DNA of 64,000 nt, from the NCBI GenBank assembly GCA_017439665.1, contig JAFSIS010000001.1, positions 62,001-126,000 on the forward strand, written 5' to 3'. Made by a program: the position numbers and the translations under genes. Below are positions 1 to 9,500 of this stretch, piece by piece. Each line of letters starts with the position of its first letter. The stretch's first letter is position 1. The notes below the pieces were generated by a model. The model was given only the letters and a program-made list of their open reading frames with translations. It had not been told where the DNA came from and ran no database searches. Source of the stretch: Lachnospiraceae bacterium. GTDB lineage: Bacteria > Bacillota > Clostridia > Lachnospirales > Lachnospiraceae.

Positions 1-19
1 AGTAGTTTTTTTAGAATTT

Positions 20-48
20 AGGGCAGATTTTTTATTTCTGCCCTTTTC
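20..48 (+). terminator. hairpin followed by a short T-run
   Basis: An 8-bp inverted repeat (arms 20-27 and 37-44) is followed by TTTT on the plus strand. It most likely ends a plus-strand gene lying before the window. It could also act weakly on minus-strand transcripts from the aldehyde dehydrogenase gene. Confidence 0.55.
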
Positions 49-97
49 CTTTGATTCCTAACCGTTTAATACCTTCACAGTTACTTAAGATCTTAAT

Positions 98-1465
98 TTA
101 TAATTTTAATAGCTTTCGCAAAGAAGCAAGCTTTTCCTGGGTAAAAGGCGGAAAACGAAAACGATCAGCCAAAAGCTTCCGACTTTCCAGAATTGCCTTT
201 TCATGGGAAAAGGTCTGAAAGCTGTAGTAACCATGATATTTTCCCATTCCGCTGTTACCGACGCCGCCAAAAGGAAGGTTATCACTGGCTACATGCATGA
301 TACAGTCATTGATACAGCCTCCTCCATAGGAAAACTCAGTCACTATTTTTTCTGCAAAGCCCATATCCTTCGTAAAAATATAACAGGCAAGGGGCTTTGG
401 TCTGCTTTTCAGCTTGTCCAGGGCTACTTCGATCTGACTGTATCCGATTACCGGCAGGATTGGACCGAAAATCTCTTCCTTCATGCTTTCACTTAAAAAA
501 GTTGCCCTGGGTAAAATGGCCGGTGCAATGATTCTCTTTTCTTCATCCATCTGGCCCCCGATTACCTCAGCTTCCTTTTCCATTAGCCGTTTAAGCCGCA
601 TAAAATGATGGAGATTAACGATCTTAGGATAATCCGGATTGGCTGTAGCATTACCGCAAAGCGTGGCAATCTGCTCTTCCATCTCTTCGATCAGATCTTC
701 CTTGATCTCTTCCTCGACAAGAACAAAGTCCGGAGCCACACAGGTCTGTCCCGCATTTACGATCTTTCCCCAGATGATCTTTTTTGCCGCATCCTTCAGA
801 TCGGCAGTTTTTTCCACAATACAGGGACTTTTCCCACCCAGCTCAAGGGTTGCCGGAGTAAGAGTTTCACTGGCCTGACGCATAACGATCCGACCTACTC
901 TGGGACCTCCCGTAAAAAAAATATAGTCGTATTTTTCCTGTAAGATTGCATCATAGGAGGTTCCTTCTTCTACCACATAGAAATAATGTGGCTCAAAATT
1001 TGTACGGATCATTCTGGCGATCACATCACTGGTATGGCTGCTGCTTTTTGATGTTTTCAGCACAATACAGTTGCCTGCTGCCATAGCTCCTACTACCGGT
1101 GCCAGAGCCAGCTGAAAAGGATAATTCCAGGGGGACAGGATCAAAGTCGTCCCATAAGGCTCAAATATGGTGAAGGTTCTGCTTCCCCAAACACTGGTGG
1201 TCGTCTTCTTCTTATTAGGACGTATCCATTTATCCAGATGTTTGACGGCAGTTCGAATCTCATTTATCACCGGACCAAGCTCCATCAGGCAGGTTTCATA
1301 TTCGGATTTATTCAAATCCTCCCTGAGTGCCCGGTATATCTCCGGCTTATACTCTTCTATGGCCTCTGCCAACTTATACAGTTGATTTTTTCGAAATTCT
1401 ATTCTCTTCGTTTCATTGGTCTGAAAAAAATCTTTCTGGGCCTGAATTACTCTATTTAACTGCAT
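98..1465 (-). CDS. NAD(P)-dependent aldehyde dehydrogenase, class 3 type
   Basis: The 455-residue product matches the length of class 3 (AldH/YwdH-like) aldehyde dehydrogenases, which oxidise aldehydes to acids with NAD(P)+. The general-base glutamate is in LELGGKSP (Glu208), and the catalytic cysteine is in NAGQTCVAPD (Cys242). The C-terminal glycine-rich block LPFGGVGNSGMG is typical of the family. There is no signal peptide, so it is cytosolic. An AGGTCC-like ribosome site precedes the ATG. It is divergent from the histidine phosphatase gene and appears monocistronic. The family is clear; the physiological substrate cannot be read from sequence. Confidence 0.93.
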   Translation of the reverse strand: MQLNRVIQAQKDFFQTNETKRIEFRKNQLYKLAEAIEEYKPEIYRALREDLNKSEYETCLMELGPVINEIRTAVKHLDKWIRPNKKKTTTSVWGSRTFTIFEPYGTTLILSPWNYPFQLALAPVVGAMAAGNCIVLKTSKSSSHTSDVIARMIRTNFEPHYFYVVEEGTSYDAILQEKYDYIFFTGGPRVGRIVMRQASETLTPATLELGGKSPCIVEKTADLKDAAKKIIWGKIVNAGQTCVAPDFVLVEEEIKEDLIEEMEEQIATLCGNATANPDYPKIVNLHHFMRLKRLMEKEAEVIGGQMDEEKRIIAPAILPRATFLSESMKEEIFGPILPVIGYSQIEVALDKLKSRPKPLACYIFTKDMGFAEKIVTEFSYGGGCINDCIMHVASDNLPFGGVGNSGMGKYHGYYSFQTFSHEKAILESRKLLADRFRFPPFTQEKLASLRKLLKL

Positions 1466-1574
1466 ATTTTTCGGACCTCCTTTCGCTTTCCATTATAACC
1501 CACTTTTCCTTTTTTTGACAGCAGGAAAAAAAACAGATAAACTAATAGTTAATACAATAATTGGGGAGGAAATT

Positions 1575-2204
1575 ATGGAAATATATATGATTCGTCATGG
1601 GGAAACCCAGTGGAACAAAGAACGAAGGCTTCAGGGAAGGGCAGATATTCCCTTAAATGAATATGGGATCCAGTTAGCTGAAATTACGGCAGATGCTTTG
1701 CAGAGTATTCCTTTTACCAAAATATACTCCAGCCCTTTAAGCCGTGCTTATGAAACTGCACGGATCCTTGTTCATAAACGGCCTGTAGAGATTCTTACTG
1801 ATGACCGCCTGGTGGAAATGGGCTTCGGAGAAGGAGAGGGAGCCGGTATTGAGTCAATCCATACACATCCTGAGCTGGCTGTCTATGACTTTATCCACCA
1901 TCCTGAGAATTATATTCCTCCTGCCGGTGGAGAATCTTTTTCACAACTCTACAGCCGCTGCAAAAACTTTATGGAAGAGGTGGTTATTCCGGCAGAAAAA
2001 TCCTGTGACTACATGATGATCGTAGGCCACGGTGCCCTTATCCGGGGACTGATCCACTGCATTAACCTGCGTCCTACCCGGGATTTCTGGATCAAGACCC
2101 ATAAAAACTGCTGCGTGTCCATCGCATCCTGCATTGATGGAAAGCTTACTTTGAAGGAAGAAGCAAAAATCTATTATACAGAAAAAGTGGAGGCAACATG
2201 GTAG
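1575..2204 (+). CDS. histidine phosphatase superfamily protein (phosphoglycerate mutase-like)
   Basis: The start is set at 1575, where GGGGAGGA sits 4 bases upstream; an in-frame ATG at 1515 lacks a ribosome site. The 209-residue product opens with the signature IRHGETQWN (His8 phospho-acceptor). It has a second catalytic block, VGHGALIR (His152), and an acidic EMGFGEGEG stretch near residue 81. This is the dPGM/cobC/fructose-2,6-bisphosphatase fold. Such Firmicute proteins are usually broad phosphatases rather than glycolytic mutases. No cobalamin gene is nearby, so a specific substrate is not assigned. A terminator overlaps its stop codon. Confidence 0.9.
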   Translation: MEIYMIRHGETQWNKERRLQGRADIPLNEYGIQLAEITADALQSIPFTKIYSSPLSRAYETARILVHKRPVEILTDDRLVEMGFGEGEGAGIESIHTHPELAVYDFIHHPENYIPPAGGESFSQLYSRCKNFMEEVVIPAEKSCDYMMIVGHGALIRGLIHCINLRPTRDFWIKTHKNCCVSIASCIDGKLTLKEEAKIYYTEKVEATW

Positions 2205-2237
2205 CATAAAGCTGCCTTCTAGCCTCCACTTTCTTTT
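2184..2237. terminator. bidirectional Rho-independent terminator shared by convergent genes
   Basis: A perfect 11-bp stem (arms 2184-2194 and 2222-2232) has T-rich DNA on the plus side and a short A-run on the other. The left arm lies inside the last codons of the phosphatase gene. The hairpin ends one base-scale step before the trmB stop, so it serves both convergent genes. Confidence 0.85.
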
Positions 2238-2882
2238 TTATTTTTCCCGATAAATAATATATTTGAAAATAGGGTGTCCCAAAGAGGAAAATTTTTCTTC
2301 GTATTCTGTCATTACATTGCCCTCCCGCATCCTTTCATCCTTATGCAGATCGTAGGTTGCTTCCTGAAGCTTCCAGCCGGCAGGCTCGATCTCTTCCATG
2401 GCAAAATCAAAGAGAGCCCGGTTATCCGTTTTAAATTCCAGTCTCCCATCAGCCTTTAAGATCTGATCAAACAGCTGCAGAAACTGGCGGCTGGGCAGCC
2501 TTCTTTTGGCATGTCTGTCCTTGGGCCAGGGATCAGAAAAATTCAAATATATCCTGTCCACCTCTCCGGGAGCAAAAATCTCTGTAATTTCTTTTGCATC
2601 TATTAATAAAAAACGCAGATTGGGCAGAGGAGTCTGCTCCATTTTCTGAACTGCACGGATCAGGACACTGGAATACTTTTCGATTCCCAGATACTGGATA
2701 TCCGGATGCAGGGCCGCCATATCCATAAGAAATCTTCCCTTTCCCATTCCGATCTCAATATGCAGCTCCTTTTCCTTTGCCAGATACTCCTTCCAGCTTC
2801 CCCTGTGCCCCCGGGGCTCGTTGATCACATATTCACTGTTTGCAATGACTTCTTCCGATCCTGTAATATTTCTTAAACGCAT
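2238..2882 (-). CDS. trmB: tRNA (guanine-N7-)-methyltransferase
   Basis: The 214-residue SAM-dependent methyltransferase makes m7G46 in the variable loop of tRNAs. The SAM-binding loop is IEIGMGKGRFL (about residues 42-52). The family signature NFSDPWPKDRHAKRRL lies near residues 114-129, and the C-terminal TEYEEKF motif is present. Length is typical for Firmicute TrmB. It is convergent with the histidine phosphatase gene and shares its terminator. Confidence 0.97.
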   Translation of the reverse strand: MRLRNITGSEEVIANSEYVINEPRGHRGSWKEYLAKEKELHIEIGMGKGRFLMDMAALHPDIQYLGIEKYSSVLIRAVQKMEQTPLPNLRFLLIDAKEITEIFAPGEVDRIYLNFSDPWPKDRHAKRRLPSRQFLQLFDQILKADGRLEFKTDNRALFDFAMEEIEPAGWKLQEATYDLHKDERMREGNVMTEYEEKFSSLGHPIFKYIIYREK

Positions 2883-2954
2883 GGCTTCTCCTTACTTTTC
2901 TTTCTTTAAGCATTTATTTTACTCCTATTTTCTGATAATGGAAACAGGATTTTT

Positions 2955-3048
2955 GTAATTATACAGGACTGTTTTAATCTATTTCTATTGGATGGATTTC
3001 TAAAGCGAAGAAATCCGCAGGATTTTCGAGCCTGTCCTGAATAATTAC
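2955..3048. repeat. MITE-like interspersed repeat, 94-bp copy
   Basis: The ends are inverted repeats (2955-2970 and 3033-3048, 14 of 16 matching) related to TAACTATTCAGGACA. The interior holds an 8-bp hairpin, GGATTTCT/AGAAATCC, and a stretch shared with the copy at 37726-37866 (TTTCTATTGGATG and AGGATTTTCGAGC). It fills most of the 312-bp gap between trmB and the carboxypeptidase gene. No coding content is evident in the gap. Confidence 0.75.
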
Positions 3049-3194
3049 TCTATTTATCTTTATCCTTGTGGTAATTTTATGAAGAATCAGGAATACCCAT
3101 AGTCGAAAGCCGTTTTTTTGTGTAGAATAGAGATACATTTGACCGTCACCCGGCTTAGCTGCCGGAGCTTTGTTTTTCACAGAAAGGTTTAACT

Positions 3195-4649
3195 ATGCGG
3201 TTTCCTTTTTCTTTCTTTAAAAAAAATAGATGGGCTGCTTTCTTTTCTCTTATTCTCTGCCTCAGTCTTTTCTTTTCTTCTACTGCCCTTGCAGTGGATT
3301 ATGAGGCACTGGCTGAAGAAAGAAAATCCATGCCTGTGGAATCCAATTCCTACAATAACTGGCCTCTGGGTCCTCAGATCGGCGCTCAGTCTGCCCTGCT
3401 GATTGATGCACAGACCGGTACCATCCTCTATGAAAAGAATATCCACGAAAAACTTTATCCGGCCAGTATTACCAAGCTTTTAACCACCTACATTGCCATT
3501 AACCATTGTGAGCCGGATGAGATGATCACTTTTTCCCAGGCAGCCATCGACAGTATCAACTGGTGGGAGGATGCCAACATGGGGGTCAATGCGGGAGCTT
3601 CCCTGCCTCTTACCGATGTCCTTTATGGTATTTTGGTAGGTTCTGCCAACGAGGCAGCCTATGCTCTCGCGGAACATATCAGCGGAAGCATTGAGGATTT
3701 TGCTGTTTTAATGAATGAGACTGCCCGCGAGCTTGGCTGTACCAATTCCAACTTCGTTACCCCTAATGGTATTCATGATGAAAATCACTACACTACAGCC
3801 TACGATATGAGCCTCATCGCCCGGGCCTTTTTTTCCAATGAAACTCTGGCTAAAATAGCAGGAACTACCCGTTTTGAGGTGCCGGTTACAGATACCCAGA
3901 CCAGAGAGGGAATTATCCTGACAGCAAAAAGTCAGCTTCTTCCGGGTAAGCCCTATGCCTACGACTCTCTTATCGGTACAAAAACGGGCTATACAGAAGC
4001 GGCCAGGCAGACTCTGGTCTCCTGTGCTTCCCGGGAAGGAATGAGGCTGATCTGCATAATCCTGAAGGAAGAAGCTCCTGCACAATTTACCGATACTGTT
4101 TCCCTTTTTGACTATGGATTCGATAATTTCGAAGCCCTTCACATCAGTGAAGTGGATAATCAATATACCATTGATAACTCTTTTTTTACTACGGATATTG
4201 ATATTTTCGGCAGCAGTAAGCCTATACTGGAGCTGGATAAAAACGACTATATCATTCTTCCAAATACTCTGGATTTCAGAGACGTCAGATCGGAGATTTC
4301 CTATGATAATATTTCTGGGGATGAAATTGCCTCTGTAAACTATTATTACCGGGATATTTTTTTAGGAGCGATCTCTCTTAAACTTGCAGTAGATGAACCC
4401 TATCGTTTTGACTTCAGCCAGGATATGGATGAATCCTTTATTCAGACTCCCTCAAACGAAGGAAGAGTCATATTCATCAATGTTGTCTACATGGTTTTAC
4501 TCATTCTTCTGATTTTGATAGGTTTAACCTTTCTCTTCTTTCTCATGTCCGGAAAGAAGCGGAAAAGAAGCAGCAGAGGCTCCCTTAAAAAAAATAGTAA
4601 GCGGCGTATTTTCAGCAAAGACCGCCATTGGCATATTGATCGATTTTAA
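3195..4649 (+). CDS. serine-type D-Ala-D-Ala carboxypeptidase (DacF/PBP5 family)
   Basis: This low-molecular-weight penicillin-binding protein trims the terminal D-Ala from peptidoglycan stem peptides outside the membrane. The three active-site motifs are present: SITK (Ser91, Lys94), SAN (Ser150) and KTG (263-265). Residues 1-33 are a signal peptide ending in ALA. The C-terminal PBP5-type domain is followed by a hydrophobic segment (about 440-462) and a very basic tail, so it is anchored by a true membrane helix instead of the usual amphipathic one. Length 484. An AAAGG site precedes the start. It lies alone between a repeat and a terminator. Confidence 0.94.
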   Translation: MRFPFSFFKKNRWAAFFSLILCLSLFFSSTALAVDYEALAEERKSMPVESNSYNNWPLGPQIGAQSALLIDAQTGTILYEKNIHEKLYPASITKLLTTYIAINHCEPDEMITFSQAAIDSINWWEDANMGVNAGASLPLTDVLYGILVGSANEAAYALAEHISGSIEDFAVLMNETARELGCTNSNFVTPNGIHDENHYTTAYDMSLIARAFFSNETLAKIAGTTRFEVPVTDTQTREGIILTAKSQLLPGKPYAYDSLIGTKTGYTEAARQTLVSCASREGMRLICIILKEEAPAQFTDTVSLFDYGFDNFEALHISEVDNQYTIDNSFFTTDIDIFGSSKPILELDKNDYIILPNTLDFRDVRSEISYDNISGDEIASVNYYYRDIFLGAISLKLAVDEPYRFDFSQDMDESFIQTPSNEGRVIFINVVYMVLLILLILIGLTFLFFLMSGKKRKRSSRGSLKKNSKRRIFSKDRHWHIDRF

Positions 4650-4650
4650 A

Positions 4651-4702
4651 AAAAGCTGTCGAATCTTTGGAATCCCTATTCCTCTTTCGACAGCATTTTC
4701 TT
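4651..4702. terminator. bidirectional terminator between convergent genes
   Basis: A 9-bp perfect stem (4655-4663 with 4686-4694) is flanked by a T-rich run on the plus side and by an A-run, read as U on the minus transcript. The right arm lies inside the last codons of the exonuclease gene. Confidence 0.85.
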
Positions 4703-5644
4703 TTTGTTCTTTTTTATTTCTTTATCCCTGGCACGCAGTTCACGGAGCTTTTCTACCTTTTCAATCGTAGTAAATTTGGAAGTTTTAACAGCATAATATT
4801 TTTCTTCTTCGGATTTTTTCACCCTTACCTTATATTTAATATAGCCGTGTTCTTCACAATAAGCCACACTATAATAATTCTTGCCATTAGGCGTATACCA
4901 GCGCATCTTCTTTTTTACATTTTTACGACAGAGATAGCATTTGGTAGAGGCTACTTCCCTATCCTCCATCACTTCTTTTTTTTCTTCAAAGCCTCTGCTG
5001 ATATACTTGGCATAACCGGGAAAGATTACCTTGATCTCTTCCTTTTTATTTCGCGGCAGATGAAAGGTATCATAAGAAACCAGTGCAGATACTCTCTCCC
5101 ATTCCATTTTTTCAAGTACCTTGGCTGTATAATAGGCATCACTGAAGGCACGGTGGAAGGGAACCTTTTTCTCAATCTGGAAATAATCGATGGCAAATTC
5201 CAGAGTTTTTCTGGTCTTATCCTTTATCACTTCCAGGCTGAACAGCTTTTGGACATCATAAAACTTAAGAGGCCCCTTCCCTAAGGATTCCATTCTGTAA
5301 TAGTTCATATTTCGCTGGAGCTCCAGAAGATCCAATGGTCCCCAGGTAGCAAAAACGTAATCTTTTCCACACCACTTAAGAAATTCTTCCATCACTTCAG
5401 GAAAATTCCTTCCGTTTTTCAGCTCATCCATTTCCAGATTGATAATATCTGCTGTGATCCTGTGCATAGTATGGTAGATCTGGGGACAGATAAGCTGGGA
5501 AAAACAATCTGTGATCTCCCTGTTTTCATTCAGCTTTACTGCTCCGATTTCAATAATTTCAAAAATGGGAATCTCAGGATCTCTGTTTTTTTTCTGATCC
5601 CTGTTACTCTGGTTCCATTCCAGATCCAGAACGATAATTTCCAT
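4676..5644 (-). CDS. DEDDh-family 3'-5' exonuclease (KapD/ERI-1-like) with C-terminal zinc-binding extension
   Basis: The start is taken at the ATG at 5644, which has AAGGA 7 bases upstream; a TTG two codons earlier is too close to it. The 322-residue protein has the exonuclease core: VLDLEWNQ (DxE) at the N-terminus, a middle Asp region, and HRAFSDAYYTAKVL (HxAxxD) near residue 180. These residues hold two metal ions in RNase T/ERI-1-type nucleases. After the core come CYLC and a later YCEEH motif, suggesting a bound zinc, then a lysine-rich tail that may contact nucleic acid. The substrate is unknown. The SGNH hydrolase gene lies 44 bases upstream. Confidence 0.85.
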   Translation of the reverse strand: MEIIVLDLEWNQSNRDQKKNRDPEIPIFEIIEIGAVKLNENREITDCFSQLICPQIYHTMHRITADIINLEMDELKNGRNFPEVMEEFLKWCGKDYVFATWGPLDLLELQRNMNYYRMESLGKGPLKFYDVQKLFSLEVIKDKTRKTLEFAIDYFQIEKKVPFHRAFSDAYYTAKVLEKMEWERVSALVSYDTFHLPRNKKEEIKVIFPGYAKYISRGFEEKKEVMEDREVASTKCYLCRKNVKKKMRWYTPNGKNYYSVAYCEEHGYIKYKVRVKKSEEEKYYAVKTSKFTTIEKVEKLRELRARDKEIKKNKKKMLSKEE

Positions 5645-5687
5645 AATCAATTCCTTCTGCTGCCGGGGCAGCCTTCTTACTTCCCGA

Positions 5688-6341
5688 TTAAATAAGACCG
5701 GGAATTATTCTTGCCAGCTCTTTAGCAAAGTTATCATGTGCATCCAGACTTAGGTGCATATAATCATAAGGATACATATCCACACCCGGAATCCGGCCTG
5801 CATCCAGATAATGAATTTCCAGGCGCTTAGCCACGGCTTCATATAAGGGTGCAAGTGCCCTGGATTTTTCTACACAGCTTCGTCCCATCTCTCCATAAAC
5901 CTCCGTTGTTTCATAGCCCGGCTCAATAGGAGGGGGAGTAATAAGCAGAATATTCGGCTTATTTCTAAAGGCTATGGGAGTATCCTTTGCTTTCTGGCAG
6001 AGACGCTCAATTCCCTTTGCTACATTTTCCGGTGTAGAAGAAAAACGTTCCTTAACATCGTTGGTACCTAACATAATGATCAAAAGATCAATTGGTTTAT
6101 GGGTCATTATACAGGGATAGATATAGTTGAATCCACACAATCCTTCAAACAGGGGATCTTCAAAGCAGGCTGTTCTTCCTTCCAGCCCCTCTTCTGCCAC
6201 AATATATTCTTCCCCCAAATATTTATTTAAGAGACAGGTCCATCTCTCTTCCTCTGAAAAGCGTCCCATCGTTTTGGAATTATATCCATGGGTATTGGAA
6301 TCTCCAAAGCATACGATTTTTTTATAGATTTTCTCTGCCAT
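5688..6341 (-). CDS. SGNH/GDSL-type esterase or hydrolase
   Basis: The 217-residue protein has the four SGNH blocks: block I VCFGDSNTHG (catalytic Ser near residue 14), a glycine in block II, block III MLGTNDVK, and block V DYMHLSLDAH with the Asp-His pair. This matches the arylesterase/TesA-like group that deacylates esters or acetylated sugars. There is no signal peptide, so it is probably cytosolic. AGAGGAT precedes the start. The substrate is unknown. Confidence 0.88.
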   Translation of the reverse strand: MAEKIYKKIVCFGDSNTHGYNSKTMGRFSEEERWTCLLNKYLGEEYIVAEEGLEGRTACFEDPLFEGLCGFNYIYPCIMTHKPIDLLIIMLGTNDVKERFSSTPENVAKGIERLCQKAKDTPIAFRNKPNILLITPPPIEPGYETTEVYGEMGRSCVEKSRALAPLYEAVAKRLEIHYLDAGRIPGVDMYPYDYMHLSLDAHDNFAKELARIIPGLI

Positions 6342-6473
6342 ATCCTCTATTCCTTCCTTAAGATAACGCTATATATCTTGAACCAGTATATCATTCCGGA
6401 AAATAGATGTAAACCTTATCTCCTTCCTGACTTTTCCCTAATTTGCACTCATGACTTTTTCTAATACACTGTA

Positions 6474-6507
6474 AAAATGGCTGCCTGTTTAAACAGACAG
6501 CCATTTT
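6474..6507 (-). terminator. terminator downstream of nifJ
   Basis: A near-perfect long inverted repeat with AAAATGG / CCATTTT ends and one internal mismatch lies 42 bases past the nifJ stop. It has T-rich DNA on the minus transcript. Confidence 0.75.
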
Positions 6508-6548
6508 GATTCATTTCTTATTTACTTTCTTACTTAAAAGGATTTTTC

Positions 6549-9500
6549 TTATGCAATTCCGTTATCTCTTAAGTTAAGAAGTCTCTGATAACGATATTCT
6601 GCATCTTTTCTGGTCTTCTCCAGTAACTGCTTAGCAGCTTCTTCTCCCTTGATCTTAGGAAGCTGAGAGAAACGTGTCTCCGTCTCAAGGAATTCTGCAA
6701 ATTTATCGAAGTCAGGCTCCTTAGAATCGATGGTCAGAGGCTGTGCATTTCTGGGATCGAAACGATATAACTGAACGTATCCACATTCCACTGCCTTCTT
6801 CTGGCTGATCTGATGGTTCTGAAGTCCACCCTTGATACCATGCTCGATACAAGGAGAGTATGCCAGAATCAGGGAAGGTCCGTCATAGCTTTCAGCTTCT
6901 TTGATTGCTTTAATCGTCTGTACACGGTTTGCACCCATGGAAACGGATGCTACATATACATGGCCGTAAGCCATAGCGATCATACCCAGATCCTTCTTAG
7001 CCTCATTTTTACCACCAGCAGCAAACTTTGCGATGGAAGCTGCAGGTGAAGCCTTGGAGGACTGTCCACCGGTATTGGAATAAACTTCTGTATCCAGTAC
7101 CAGAATATTCACATTTAAGTTATTTGCCAGTACATGATCCAGACCGCCATATCCGATATCGTATGCCCATCCGTCACCACCGATGATCCATACAGACTTA
7201 CCTACCAGATCACGCTCATGGTCGAGAATTTCTTTTACCTCAGCACAGCTGCTGGCTTTTACACCATCAATGATCGGCTGAACCAGCATACGCTGTTTGT
7301 CTCTGTCATTTCCTGCTGCAATATAGCTTTCAAAAGCAGTCTTTAAGGGTGCTTCCACCTTATCCAGATTGCTTTCCATTAACTCTAAAATACGGGCTTC
7401 TTTTACGTTCTGTGCCAATGCCATACCGTAACCGAACTCTGCATTATCCTCAAAAAGGGAGTTAGCCCAGGCTACACCACAGCCATCCTTGTCGTTTACA
7501 AAAGGTGAAGAAGGTGTACTGGAGGAGTAGATCATGGAACATCCGGTAGCGTTTGCAACCAGCATATCCTTACCAAAGAGCTGGGATACCAGCTTGTAAT
7601 AAGGAGTCTCACCACAACCGGGACAAGCACCGGATACTTCAAAGTAAGGCATAGCAAACTGAGATCCTTTAATGGTATCGGTATTGAAGTACTCTGTCTT
7701 GTAAGGCACCTCTTTGTACAGATAGTCTGCCAGAGGTACTTCTTCCAGCTGAGCCTTAACATCAGTCATTTCCAGAGCCTTGTTTCCAGCCTTACCGGGA
7801 CATTCAACCGCACAGAGGTTACAGCCTACACAGTTATCAGGAGAAACCTGAACACGGTACTGTAATTCTTCTACACCTTTACCCATAGCCTTAATCGTCT
7901 CAAATTCCATGGGTGCATTCTTTACTTCCTCGTCAGTCAACAGGAAGGTACGAACGGTTCCATGAGGACAAACCATGGAACAGATACCACACTGAATACA
8001 GTTTTCAGGAATCCACTTCGGTACCTGGGCAGCAATGGTTCTTCTTTCCATATAGGAAACATTATTTCTGATGGAACCATCCAGCAGATTGTGCTTGGCA
8101 AATGCACTAACCGGTAAGTCATAGCCTCCCAGATGATTGATCTGCGTAACATGCTCATCAAAGTATTCATCCCCGGTTTTTTTAATTTCCAGCTTATCGG
8201 TGAACTTAGCCCATTCGGGATTAACAGTAACCTCTTCCAGTCCTTCCTTACCCAGGTCGATGGCCTTCCAGTTCAGCTGAACGATCTCATCACCCTTCTT
8301 GGAGTAAGACTTCTTGGCTGCTGCCTTCATATAATCTACTGCCTGATCATAGGGCAGAATCTGAGGATTCAGGGCAAAGAACGCAGACTGTAAAATAGTG
8401 TTGGTTCTTCTTCCCATACCGATTCTCTGTGCAATCTCGGTAGCATCGATAATGTAGAACTTAGCTTCCTTCTTTGCCAGGTCAGCCAGCATCTTCTTCG
8501 GCAGCTTTTCTTCCAGCTCATCCTTCTTGAAGGTGGTATTCAACAGGAAGGTTCCGCCTTTTTTCAGGCTGGATACCATATCATATTTATAGACATAGGA
8601 ATCCAGTGAACAGGAAACGAAGTCCGCATTGTTAATATAGTAGGTTGAACGGATAGGTGATTTACCAAAACGCAGATGGGAACGGGTTACACCACCGGCC
8701 TTCTTGGAATCATATGCAAAGTATGCCTGTACATACTGCTCGGTATTGTCACCGATGATCTTAATGGAGTTCTTGTTGGCACTGACGGTACCGTCACTTC
8801 CCAGACCATAGAACAGACAGGAGGTATAGTCACTGTCTACGGTGAAGTCTGCTTCTGTCTCCAGGGAAAGGTATGTTAAGTCATCCTCAATACCGATGGT
8901 AAACTCTTCCTTGGGAGCATCCTTCTTCAGTTCATCATAGACTGCCTTGATCTGAGCAGGAGTAGTATCTTTGGAACCTAAACCATAACGGCCGCTGATA
9001 ATGGTGAGATCTTTCTTATCCTTAAGTGCGTTGAGTACATCCAGATATAAAGGCTCTGCTCCACCAATCTCCTTGGTACGGTTAAGCACAGCGATCTTCT
9101 TTGCGCTTTCCGGTAAAACAGCAGTCAGATATTTTACGGAGAAAGGACGATACAGATGTACCTTGATCAGACCAACCTTCTCTCCTCTTGCATTCAGAGT
9201 ATCAATGGTTTCCTTGATGGTTTCGGTTACGGATGCCATAGCTACGATCACTCTGTCTGCATCGGGTGCTCCATAGTAAGTGAAAGGTGCATAATCACGA
9301 CCGGTAATCTCGGAAATCTTCTTCATATAAGCTGCAACGATATCCGGAACAGCTGCATAGTGCAGGTTCTGTGCTTCTCTTCCCTGGAAGAAAATATCGT
9401 CATTTTCCGCACCACCGCGGGTAACCGGATTGGTATGGGGATTCAGGGCACTTGCCTTAAATTTCTCTAAAGCTTCTCTATTCAACAGTTTGCTGAATAC

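Noticed and set aside
4667-5284. Plus-strand open frame antisense to the exonuclease gene
   Set aside because: Phe-rich shadow of an AT-rich gene, with its start lying in the terminator; no sensible domain.
6342-6548. Possible small gene between the SGNH hydrolase and nifJ genes
   Set aside because: The gap holds the nifJ terminator and otherwise AT-rich DNA with no start plus ribosome site of convincing quality.
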